Positions 5,633-11,917 of a stretch of 11,917 nt of DNA are shown in pieces. The DNA is from CAYLZN01 sp964387935. Its GTDB lineage: Bacteria > Acidobacteriota > Vicinamibacteria > Vicinamibacterales > JAFNAJ01. The notes under the pieces are model-generated. The model was not told the DNA's origin. It made no database searches and worked only from the letters and a program-made list of their open reading frames with translations. The stretch lies in NCBI GenBank assembly GCA_964387935.1, contig CAYLZN010000171.1, positions 1 to 11,917 on the forward strand, in the 5' to 3' direction. Numbering within the stretch: position 1 is the stretch's first letter; each line of letters starts with the position of its first letter. The position numbers and the translations under genes are program-made.

Positions 5633-6819
5633 CAGGACTGCCGTTCCGGGCCGGGCTCGCGCGCCGCCGCGAACGGCAGCGTCACCAGCACGAGAAAGAG
5701 CATCAGGAACTCGGAGTCGCCGAAGTTGTACTCGAACATTCCCGCGGCGAGCATCGACACGACGGCGGCCAGGGCGGCCGCAGCCAGGGACGGATGTCGC
5801 GTGGTGGACAGCAGTCGCCAGAGCGCCACCACCAGCGCGCCGATGAACCAGGCCCACAAGGCCAGCGCCGGCAGGCCCCGCTCCGCGGCGATCTGCAGGG
5901 GGACGTTGTGCAGATGCACGTTCAGCGGCTCCACCGCGCCCGCATCACGGTACTGTTCGTAGACGACCTTGATCTGGTCGGGACCGACGCCGGTGAGCGG
6001 ATGGTCCTGGATCATGCGGACCCCCGCGCGCATCATCGCCACGCGATCGCGATTGGTGGGGTCCTTGAGATCGAACATCGAGTACACGCGCTCGGTGATC
6101 GGGGCCGGCGCGAGCGCGATGAAGAGCGCGACGGCGACCGGCGCCAGGGCGAAGAGGCGACGATCCCGCAGGATGGCCAGCAGCGAGATGGCCGCGCAGG
6201 CGCCCACCCAGGCGCTCCGCGTGAAGGTCAGGACCAGCGCGGCGAGCAGCGCCGGCAGGACCAGCGCCGCCCACAGGCGACCCGCGTCCTTCGTGAGGAC
6301 CCGGGCCGCCGCGGCGCCGATGGTGAGCATGAGCACGCCGGAGTAGGTCATGTAGTGGGTCAGCGTGCCCTGCGGTCGCCGGCCCAGGTTGTCGTAGTGC
6401 AGGATGCCGTACTGCACGACGCCGACCACGGCGGTGATCGCCCCGACGCTGATGATCACGTCGGTGACCGTGATGGCGCGCTCACCGCGCGCGAGGTAAT
6501 ACACCGCCGGGACGATCAGGAAGAGCACGAGCTGCTTGGAGTCCAGCAGGCTGGCGGCCGGGTTTGCGGAGGCCATGGCAGAGACGAGGGTCCATCCGGC
6601 GTAGGCCAGCAGCGGCCAGAACGGCGCCGGGATCTCGACCCGTTCGTGTCCTGCGACCACGCAGGCCGCCCACGCCACGAGGAGGAGCGCCAGCGTCGAG
6701 CCGGCGGCCGCGATCGACACCTGCGCCGCCGACACGAGGGCGAGCAGGGCGAGGAAGGCCACCCAGTCGAGGCGTCGGACCGCACTCCACGGGGCAGAGA
6801 GCGTGCTCGTTGCGTTCAT
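5632..6819 (-). CDS. O-antigen ligase / polymerase-like membrane protein (Wzy_C domain), 395 aa
   Basis: This is a polytopic inner-membrane protein with about 10-12 hydrophobic segments (the first near 19-54, the last near 369-385). In the WaaL/Wzy family such proteins transfer undecaprenyl-linked glycans to lipid A core or polymerise O-units at the periplasmic face. Family marks are LTFTRSAWVG (197-206), with the conserved Arg near the start of the Wzy_C region, then NRDRVAMMRAG near 256-266, DHPLTGVGPD (272-281), and HLHNVPLQIAAERGLPAL (302-319), where the His and the ExG pattern are typical. ATG 6819 overlaps the upstream stop by 4 nt (ATGA). Neighbouring heptose genes favour a ligase (WaaL-like) role, but ligase and polymerase cannot be told apart from sequence alone. 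Confidence 0.88.
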   Translation of the reverse strand: MNATSTLSAPWSAVRRLDWVAFLALLALVSAAQVSIAAAGSTLALLLVAWAACVVAGHERVEIPAPFWPLLAYAGWTLVSAMASANPAASLLDSKQLVLFLIVPAVYYLARGERAITVTDVIISVGAITAVVGVVQYGILHYDNLGRRPQGTLTHYMTYSGVLMLTIGAAAARVLTKDAGRLWAALVLPALLAALVLTFTRSAWVGACAAISLLAILRDRRLFALAPVAVALFIALAPAPITERVYSMFDLKDPTNRDRVAMMRAGVRMIQDHPLTGVGPDQIKVVYEQYRDAGAVEPLNVHLHNVPLQIAAERGLPALALWAWFIGALVVALWRLLSTTRHPSLAAAALAAVVSMLAAGMFEYNFGDSEFLMLFLVLVTLPFAAAREPGPERQS

Positions 6820-7913
6820 GCCGGCGACTCCTGCCCGCACGCGGCGCGGGTGAGGGCCCGCTCGGCGGCCTCGAGGACCGCCGTCGCGGGCAGCTGCGAC
6901 AGGCAGCGGAAATCTCCAGGGGCGCACGCGCGCTGGTCGCAGGGGCGGCAGGGCAACGGCCCCCCCTCGATCGACTCCGTCACCAGCCCCGGGTCCCGCC
7001 AGGGAGCCGACCGTGCGGCGAGGGTGGGACCGTAGAGGCCGACAATCGGCGCCCGCGTGGTCGCGGCCACGTGCAGCGGTCCGCTGTCGCCCCCGATGTA
7101 CAGCGCTGCACGAGAGACCAGCGCGTGCAGTTGGTCCAGTGTCACGTCGTCCAGGTCAACGATCGCTTCCGCCCCGGCTCCGGCCAGCCGGGCACGAGCC
7201 CGAGCCGCCACTCGCGCCGTCGCATCGCGGTCCGACGGGCCCGCCGTCAGGATGATACGCCGATCGCGCCCGCCGGCGGCAAGTGCAGCGGCCAGCGACA
7301 CGAAGGCGTCCTCCGGCCAGCGGCGAAACGGATTTCCGGCGCTGACGTGAATCACGACCAGCGCCGCCGACACCGGCACGTGCGCGCTGGCAAGCCTGGC
7401 GGCCACCCGGGCCGCCGCGCCGGGCGACGGCACCATCTCGACCGGTTCCCGGCATGGATCGGGCGCGCGGTCCAGGTCGGGCGCGAAGGCTCTCAGCAGG
7501 TCCCATTGGTTCTGGACCGAGTGGCGGGGACGGAGTTCCTTCGCCCGTGGCACCCGCGTCGTGTAGGTCCCGGCACGTCCAGGGATGTCGTACCCGATTC
7601 TCGTCGCGGCACCCGTGGCCCGACAGAGCCAGGCGCTTCGTGGGCCGCCATGGAAGTCGATCACCGCATCGAAGCGTTGGCGTCGCAGGCGCCAGGCCCA
7701 TCGCGCGTCGTCGACGAGGCGCCGCGCGCCGCGGCTCTTCGCGATGACCAGCACCTCGTCGAGGTGCGGGTTGTGCCGCACGACGGGTGCGGCGGCCGGT
7801 TCTACGAGATACGACAGGCGGGCGCCGGGGCACTGGCGGCGCAGCGCCCGAATGGCCGGCGTCGTGAACACGACGTCGCCGATCAGGCGCAGGCGGATGA
7901 GGAGCAGCGTCAA
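6816..7913 (-). CDS. Glycosyltransferase family 9, ADP-heptose:LPS heptosyltransferase-like, 365 aa
   Basis: GT9 enzymes of the WaaC/WaaF/WaaQ type move heptose from ADP-heptose to the LPS inner core on the cytoplasmic side. The N-terminus LIRLRLIGDVVFTTPAIRAL (5-24) is characteristic, with the catalytic-region Asp at 13. The C-terminal nucleotide-sugar half shows VIHVSAGNPFRRWP (187-200), YIGGDSGPLHVAATTRAPIV (272-291) and GLYGPT (292-297). A Cys-rich CRPCDQRACAPGDFRCL (322-338) is also common in the family. The start is TTG at 7913: the frame is closed by the TAG at 7926-7928, which also ends the upstream gene, and no ATG or GTG lies between. It is 12 nt downstream of the Trm112-like gene and overlaps the ligase gene by 4 nt. 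Which heptose it adds cannot be decided. Confidence 0.93.
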   Translation of the reverse strand: MTLLLIRLRLIGDVVFTTPAIRALRRQCPGARLSYLVEPAAAPVVRHNPHLDEVLVIAKSRGARRLVDDARWAWRLRRQRFDAVIDFHGGPRSAWLCRATGAATRIGYDIPGRAGTYTTRVPRAKELRPRHSVQNQWDLLRAFAPDLDRAPDPCREPVEMVPSPGAAARVAARLASAHVPVSAALVVIHVSAGNPFRRWPEDAFVSLAAALAAGGRDRRIILTAGPSDRDATARVAARARARLAGAGAEAIVDLDDVTLDQLHALVSRAALYIGGDSGPLHVAATTRAPIVGLYGPTLAARSAPWRDPGLVTESIEGGPLPCRPCDQRACAPGDFRCLSQLPATAVLEAAERALTRAACGQESPA

Positions 7914-7925
7914 TGGTCGGCCGGG

Positions 7926-8105
7926 CTACTTCGCCTCGGGTTCGACCGTCGCTTCGTCGAGCAGCATCACCGGGATGTCATCCTTGATGGGGAAGACCCG
8001 GTGGCATTGCCCGCACTTGAGACCGGTCTGGTTCTTGACGAGGCTCACGGGGCTCTTGCACTGGGGGCACACGAGAATCGCCAGCAGCTCGGGATCGACG
8101 GGCAT
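7926..8105 (-). CDS. Trm112-like / UPF0434 zinc-ribbon protein, 59 aa
   Basis: This short gene encodes a zinc-ribbon protein of the Trm112/YcaR type. It begins MPVDPELLAILVCPQCKSPV (1-20), has a second CxxC in LKCGQCHRVFPI near 34-45, then DDIPVML near 47-53 and a short acidic tail. The four cysteines (C13, C16 and the CGQC pair) fit one zinc site. In eukaryotes and archaea Trm112 is an activator of methyltransferases; the bacterial role is not well defined. The E. coli relative ycaR sits between lpxK and kdsB, so association with LPS genes is a known pattern. ATG 8105 has GGCGGAG about 7 nt upstream, the best ribosome binding site in the operon, which marks it as the first gene. Confidence 0.93.
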   Translation of the reverse strand: MPVDPELLAILVCPQCKSPVSLVKNQTGLKCGQCHRVFPIKDDIPVMLLDEATVEPEAK

Positions 8106-8180
8106 CGGGAGTCTCCGCCCGCAAATATATCAGGGGCCCGCCGTACGCGTACGCCGCACCTGTGGAACAATCGTGGCAGC
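8106..8180. promoter_or_regulatory. Divergent promoter region between the LPS operon and the TPR-lolB-ispE operon
   Basis: This 75-bp gap is the only place where either operon's promoter can sit outside a gene. It holds a short AT-rich island (8123-8130). On the minus strand that island gives TATATT, a plausible -10 box for the Trm112-first operon, but I see no matching -35 box. On the plus side AACAAT (8167-8172 region) lies about 9 nt before the TPR gene's ATG, which would suggest a leaderless or near-leaderless transcript. A perfect 12-bp palindrome CGTACGCGTACG (8142-8153) sits in the middle and could be an operator. All of this is tentative. Confidence 0.4.
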
Positions 8181-10136
8181 ATGCTGCTTTGTGTCGTCGC
8201 GTTGACCGCGGCGCTCGCGCCGGCCAGCCAGCCGGTGGTCCCGGGCGTTCCTGGCACGGCGGCCTCCGGTCCCGACCGAAGGGCGGAGGCGTATTTCGAG
8301 TTCGTCAGGGGTCGCCTTCTCGAAGGCGAGGGGGATGTCGAGGGTGCGGTCAAGGCCTTCGACGAGGCGCGTCGCCTCGACCCAGGCTCCGCGGAGATCC
8401 CTGCCGAACTCGCCGCGCTGTTCGCGCGCCAGAACCGGGCGCCAGAGGCCATCGCGGCGGCCGACGCCGCGCTGTCGATCGATCCGGAGAACGTCGAAGC
8501 GCACTGGGTGCTCGGGACGGTTTACGCGGCGCTCGCCCAGGGCAACACCGACGGGCCGCCGCAGCAGATGGAGGCGCTCGACAAGGCGATCGTCCACCTG
8601 GAGAAGGCCCGCCCAGCCCGCCGGTACGACCTCGGACTGTCACTGGGGCTCGGCCGGTTGTATCTGCGTAAACCCGACTTCCCCAAGGCCATCGAGCAAC
8701 TGAAGTGGCTGGCGGATCAGGAACCGGGCGCGGTCGAAGTGGCCTACCTGCTGGCGCAGGCCTACGAGGGGGCAGGCCAGCGGGCCGAAGCCGTGGCGGT
8801 GCTCCGGCAGGCCGTGCAGGTGGAACCGCGGTTCTTCCGGGCGTGGATCACGCTGGGTGAGCTGCTCGAGAAGAGCCAGTTGTATCGTGAGGCGTCGGAC
8901 GCCTACGCACGCGCGGCCGCGCAGAATCCCCGCAGCGTCGAGGTCCGGCTCAGGCAGGCAGGGGCGCGCCTGGCGGCGGGCGAGGTCGTTGCCGCCCGCG
9001 ACCAGCTCCGACTGCTGGCCAAGGATGCCCCGACCGACGGCGCCGTGCTCTACGCGCTCTCCGATGCCGAGCGCCAGGCCGGCGACTACGACGACGCCGA
9101 GGCGACCGCGAAGCGTCTGGTGGCCCTCGAGCCTTCCGGTGTGCGCGGACCGCTCGTGCTGGCGCAGGTCTACGAGGCGCGCCGTGAGCACCGACGCGTC
9201 GTCGACACACTCGAGCCGGTCGTGGCGCGCGCGTCCCAGAACCGTGACGCCGCCTCGCCGCTGGCCCCGTTCTACCTCCGCCTGGGATTCGCCTACCAGG
9301 AGCTGGGGGAGTTCGATCGCTCGCTGGCCGCGTTCGAGCAGGCGCGTCGGGCGGGCCGCGGGGACGCCGTGTTCGACGCGTACCTGGCGCAGGCGCTCGT
9401 GGCGGCCGGCCAGCCGGCGCGGGCCCTTGAGATCGTCCGCCCACTGCGACAGTCACGCCCCGACGACTTTCGGTTCGCGCGCCTCGAGGCCGACGCGCTC
9501 GCAGGGGCCGGCGAGGTTGACAAGGGACTGGCCGTCCTCCAGGAGCAGATCACCAGGGCGCCGCGACTCGACGCCTATCTGCAGCTCGCGGCCCTGGCCG
9601 TGGAGCACGATCGGTTCGATCGGGCGGCGCAGGCGCTCGATGCGGCGGCTCAGAAGTACCCCGACGACCAGTCGATTGCCTTCCAGCGTGGCGCCCTGTT
9701 CGAGCGACAGCAGCGGTTTGCCGACGCGGAGCAGGCATTCCGGGTGGTGCTGGCGAAGGACCCCCTGCACGGTCCCACGCTGAACTACCTCGGGTACATG
9801 TTCGCGGAGAGGGGCGAGCGCCTCGACGAGGCGGTGTCGCTGCTGGAGCGTGCGGTCGAGACGGATCCCTGGAACGCGTCCTATCTCGACAGCCTGGGAT
9901 GGGCCCACTACAAGAAGGGGGACCTCGCCAAGGCACGCCAGTACCTGTCGCTCGCGGCCGAGCGGCTCCCGCGCAACTCCGTGGTGCAGGATCACTGGGG
10001 TGACGTGCTGCTGGCCGTGGGTGATGGCGTGTCGGCCGCGGCGGCCTGGGAGCTGGCGCTGGCCGGCGATCGCGAGTCGATCGAGCCCTCGGCCATCCAG
10101 AAGAAGATCGACGATGCCCGGCGCGCGAAGCGCTGA
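8181..10136 (+). CDS. TPR-repeat protein, probably exported, 651 aa
   Basis: After a short hydrophobic N-terminus (LLCVVALTAALAPA, 2-15) that looks like a signal peptide with a weak n-region, nearly the whole chain is tetratricopeptide repeats. Clear examples are GDVEGAVKAFDEARRLDP, RAEAVAVLRQAVQVEP, LYREASDAYARAAAQNP and FDRSLAAFEQARR. At the C-terminal end come LNYLGYMFAERG, LDEAVSLLERAVETDPWN, YLDSLGWAHYKKGDLAKARQ and a final helix. TPRs are protein-binding scaffolds; no catalytic domain is visible. ATG 8181 is chosen because sequence upstream is not protein-like and the signal peptide starts here; no Shine-Dalgarno is evident. From memory, TPR proteins of this kind (PA4667 in Pseudomonas) stand before lolB and ispE, as here. 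A periplasmic or outer-membrane-associated envelope role is inferred. Confidence 0.9.
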   Translation: MLLCVVALTAALAPASQPVVPGVPGTAASGPDRRAEAYFEFVRGRLLEGEGDVEGAVKAFDEARRLDPGSAEIPAELAALFARQNRAPEAIAAADAALSIDPENVEAHWVLGTVYAALAQGNTDGPPQQMEALDKAIVHLEKARPARRYDLGLSLGLGRLYLRKPDFPKAIEQLKWLADQEPGAVEVAYLLAQAYEGAGQRAEAVAVLRQAVQVEPRFFRAWITLGELLEKSQLYREASDAYARAAAQNPRSVEVRLRQAGARLAAGEVVAARDQLRLLAKDAPTDGAVLYALSDAERQAGDYDDAEATAKRLVALEPSGVRGPLVLAQVYEARREHRRVVDTLEPVVARASQNRDAASPLAPFYLRLGFAYQELGEFDRSLAAFEQARRAGRGDAVFDAYLAQALVAAGQPARALEIVRPLRQSRPDDFRFARLEADALAGAGEVDKGLAVLQEQITRAPRLDAYLQLAALAVEHDRFDRAAQALDAAAQKYPDDQSIAFQRGALFERQQRFADAEQAFRVVLAKDPLHGPTLNYLGYMFAERGERLDEAVSLLERAVETDPWNASYLDSLGWAHYKKGDLAKARQYLSLAAERLPRNSVVQDHWGDVLLAVGDGVSAAAAWELALAGDRESIEPSAIQKKIDDARRAKR

Positions 10137-10947
10137 ACCGCGCCGAACTCCCGCCGTCCTTCTGATCGCGACGGTCGCGCTGTCGGTTGCCGCGTGCGCG
10201 CCCCGCGTGACCGTGGCGATCCCCACCGGCGACGCGCGCCCCGATCCCGCCGCGGAGGCTGCCTTCGAGGCGGCCACCAGTCCGTGCCGCGTCCTTCGAT
10301 CCCGGTCCATGGAGCTTGCGCTCGCGGGTCGCGTTCGCGACCAGGTAGTGCGCGGCACGGTTCACGCAGCCACGACGTCGTCTGGCGATCTGAGGCTGGA
10401 GGGCGTGGCGCCCTTCGGCGCCCCCCTGTTCGTGCTCGTGTCGTCGGGTGAGCGGGCCTCGCTGCTCCTGCCGCGCGAGGCGCGGATGCTGCGTGACGCG
10501 GCCACGGTGGACGTGCTCGAGGCGCTGGTCGGACTCCGCCTCACCGCCGCGGACCTTCACGCCCTGTTGACCGGCTGCGTGGTCTCGGCTCCCGCGGTCG
10601 GTGGCGGCCGCGCGTACGGATCGGACTGGTGGGCTGTGGACATCGGGCCGCGGCAGTCGGCGTTCCTGCGGCGTTCCCTCACGCCGCTCCGGGTGCAGGC
10701 GGCTCGGCTCGACTCGCTCGACGTCGGCTACACGGCGTTCCACGCGGCATCCCCACGGGAGGTCGTCCTGGTCGCTCCGGGGACCGCGGGAACAGCCGGC
10801 GTCCGGCTGCGCGTTCGCCTCGGGCAGGTCGAAGACAACCCGGCGTTGCCGGCCGAGGCCTTCAGTCTCGCTGCGTCCCCGGGCGCGACGCCCCTCCCAC
10901 TCGACGAGCTGCAGGCCCGGGGCCTGCGCCTCGGTTCCACGCGTTGA
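10114..10947 (+). CDS. LolB-like outer-membrane lipoprotein, 277 aa
   Basis: The N-terminus has Arg at 10-11, a hydrophobic stretch (about 13-27) and a lipobox VAAC with the lipidated Cys at 28, so a lipoprotein is expected. The body has the LolB/DUF4292-type pattern: LALAGRVRDQVVRGTV, LRLEGVAPFGAPLFVLVSSG, LLLPREARMLRD, and LEALVGLRLTAADLHALLTG. It lacks the strongly conserved tryptophans that I would expect in gammaproteobacterial LolB. LolB accepts lipoproteins from LolA and inserts them into the outer membrane. The gene overlaps the TPR gene by 23 nt and is followed at once by ispE, the same neighbour lolB has in gammaproteobacteria, which supports the call. Family similarity is moderate; true LolB activity is uncertain. 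Confidence 0.82.
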   Translation: MPGARSAEPRRTPAVLLIATVALSVAACAPRVTVAIPTGDARPDPAAEAAFEAATSPCRVLRSRSMELALAGRVRDQVVRGTVHAATTSSGDLRLEGVAPFGAPLFVLVSSGERASLLLPREARMLRDAATVDVLEALVGLRLTAADLHALLTGCVVSAPAVGGGRAYGSDWWAVDIGPRQSAFLRRSLTPLRVQAARLDSLDVGYTAFHAASPREVVLVAPGTAGTAGVRLRVRLGQVEDNPALPAEAFSLAASPGATPLPLDELQARGLRLGSTR

Positions 10948-10955
10948 AGGTCGCC

Positions 10956-11906
10956 GTGCGGTTGACGAGACACGCCTTCGCCAAGATCAACCTGGACCTG
11001 CGTGTGCTGGCGGTCAGGCCCGACGGGTATCACGATCTCTCCACCGTCTTCCAGACGCTCGCGCTGCACGACACGCTGTGCTTCGAAGCCATCGACGCCG
11101 GGGAGTCCCTCACGCTGACCTGCTCGGATCCGGAGATCCCGACCGACGAACGCAATCTCGTGTGGCGGGCGGCGTCTGCGCTGTGGTTTGGGGCCGGGCG
11201 GCCGGGCGTGCCGGCCGGAGTTCGCATCGACATCACCAAGCGGGTGCCGCCGCAGGGGGGACTCGGAGGCGGAAGTGCTGATGCGGCCGTCTCGCTGGTG
11301 GCGCTGGCCGAGGTCTGGGGTCTGCACGCCAGTGCCGCGTCACTGATGTCCATTGCCGCCAGCCTGGGCGCGGACGTACCGTTCTTCCTGGTGGGAGGCA
11401 CGGCCATGGGGGCCGGTCGGGGCGACCAACTGGAGTGCTGGAACGACCTGCCGGGCCTGGAGGTCGTGCTGGTCTCGCCAGGCTTCGGCGTGGCCACGGC
11501 CGATGCCTACCGATGGTTCGACGAAGACCGGGCTGATACGGCGTTTTCCTGGGCTGATCGCAATTTTTGCGAAAAGGACTCCCGACCCCATTTCTCGGCC
11601 TGGCTGCGGGCCTGCCGCAACGATCTCGAAGCGCCCGTCGTGCGCCATCACCCGGCACTCGAGGAGATCCGGGGGCGCCTCGAGGCGGGCGGGGCCCTGC
11701 TGGCGCGGATGTCGGGAAGTGGCTCGACCGTCTACGGGCTCTTCCCGTCGGCGTCGGCCGCCGACCTGGCTGCGACCGCGCTGGCCGACCTCGACGTCCG
11801 GGTGCTGAGGACGAGGACGCTGGCCCGGACCCCTTACCTTCGTGAAGCCCTGGGGGCCGGGCCGGGTGCACGATCAGTTGTAGCTCCCCGTCGGCCTGAG
11901 GTCTGA
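10956..11906 (+). CDS. ispE: 4-diphosphocytidyl-2-C-methyl-D-erythritol kinase (IspE), 316 aa
   Basis: IspE is a GHMP kinase that phosphorylates CDP-ME with ATP in the MEP pathway to IPP/DMAPP, in the cytosol. Seen are the substrate-site AFAKINLDLRV (7-17, catalytic-region K10), RPDGYHDLSTVFQTL (21-35), the ATP loop PPQGGLGGGSADAA (98-111), LGADVPFFLVGGTA (137-150, catalytic D140), and GHMP motif 3 MSGSGSTVYGLF (252-263). GTG 10956 is preferred: GAAGG lies 5 nt upstream. The TTG at 10944, overlapping the previous stop, is the alternative and would add four residues. At 316 aa it is longer than E. coli IspE (283), mainly from a Gly/Pro/Arg-rich C-terminal tail after about 300. The patch near 11535-11575 is less GC-rich and encodes a variable loop. 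The last 11 bases of the window hold no feature. Confidence 0.96.
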   Translation: MRLTRHAFAKINLDLRVLAVRPDGYHDLSTVFQTLALHDTLCFEAIDAGESLTLTCSDPEIPTDERNLVWRAASALWFGAGRPGVPAGVRIDITKRVPPQGGLGGGSADAAVSLVALAEVWGLHASAASLMSIAASLGADVPFFLVGGTAMGAGRGDQLECWNDLPGLEVVLVSPGFGVATADAYRWFDEDRADTAFSWADRNFCEKDSRPHFSAWLRACRNDLEAPVVRHHPALEEIRGRLEAGGALLARMSGSGSTVYGLFPSASAADLAATALADLDVRVLRTRTLARTPYLREALGAGPGARSVVAPRRPEV

Positions 11907-11917
11907 GCGCACGGCGG

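Noticed and set aside
6564..8180. A plus-strand open frame that extends the TPR gene by 539 codons upstream
   Set aside because: It lies antisense to the ligase and heptosyltransferase genes, is Arg/Pro/Gly-rich like a GC-driven shadow, and the true start at 8181 opens a signal peptide. Stop codons are simply rare at this composition.
8857..9783. Arg/Ser-rich plus-strand frame inside the TPR gene
   Set aside because: It is a +1 shadow of the TPR coding sequence with low-complexity composition; the TPR frame is the coding one.
11535..11575. Lower-GC patch inside ispE, considered as a sign of insertion or transfer
   Set aside because: The reading frame is intact and the patch falls in a variable loop of IspE between conserved motifs; the shift is too short to mean anything by itself.

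Overview
This is a very GC-rich (roughly 70 % by eye), densely coding chromosomal window with no mobile elements, tRNA, rRNA or CRISPR. It carries lipopolysaccharide (LPS) core genes, a lipidated LolB-like protein and a signal-peptide TPR protein, so the host is a Gram-negative bacterium with an outer membrane. The selA gene shows that it decodes selenocysteine. My best guess is an acidobacterium (Vicinamibacteria-like), with a myxobacterium or other deltaproteobacterial relative as the alternative. This is inference from composition and gene content; no database was searched.

Layout. (1) 1-1323, minus: selA, lacking only its last few dozen codons at the window edge. (2) 1409-2466, plus: two tightly coupled genes of unknown function, divergent from selA. 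(3) 2469-2496: a strong GC-rich hairpin between convergent genes. (4) 2513-2722, minus: a cold-shock protein gene with a long, structured leader. The leader holds a consensus-like promoter, two RNA hairpins (the second an intrinsic terminator with a seven-U tail) and a perfect 18-bp palindrome before the ribosome binding site. (5) 2948-4540, plus: purH, the last two steps of IMP synthesis. (6) 4589-8105, minus: a four-gene operon, Trm112-like zinc-ribbon protein, GT9 heptosyltransferase-like enzyme, O-antigen ligase/polymerase-like membrane protein, and heptose-7-phosphate kinase (rfaE1), with 1- and 4-nt overlaps between the last three. (7) 8181-11906, plus, divergent from the LPS operon: a large TPR protein, a LolB-like lipoprotein and ispE, closely packed or overlapping.

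How they work together. The minus operon covers steps of LPS core building: heptose activation (kinase only), heptose transfer, and ligation or polymerisation of a polysaccharide. The divergent plus operon pairs envelope biogenesis (LolB-like lipoprotein, probably periplasmic TPR protein) with isoprenoid precursor synthesis (IspE). The isoprenoid pathway ultimately supplies the undecaprenyl carrier used by LPS and peptidoglycan assembly. The order TPR-lolB-ispE resembles the lolB-ispE neighbourhood of gammaproteobacteria.

The protein-coding content is mostly ordinary housekeeping. The least ordinary parts are the cold-shock gene leader and the two unrecognised genes at 1409-2466.
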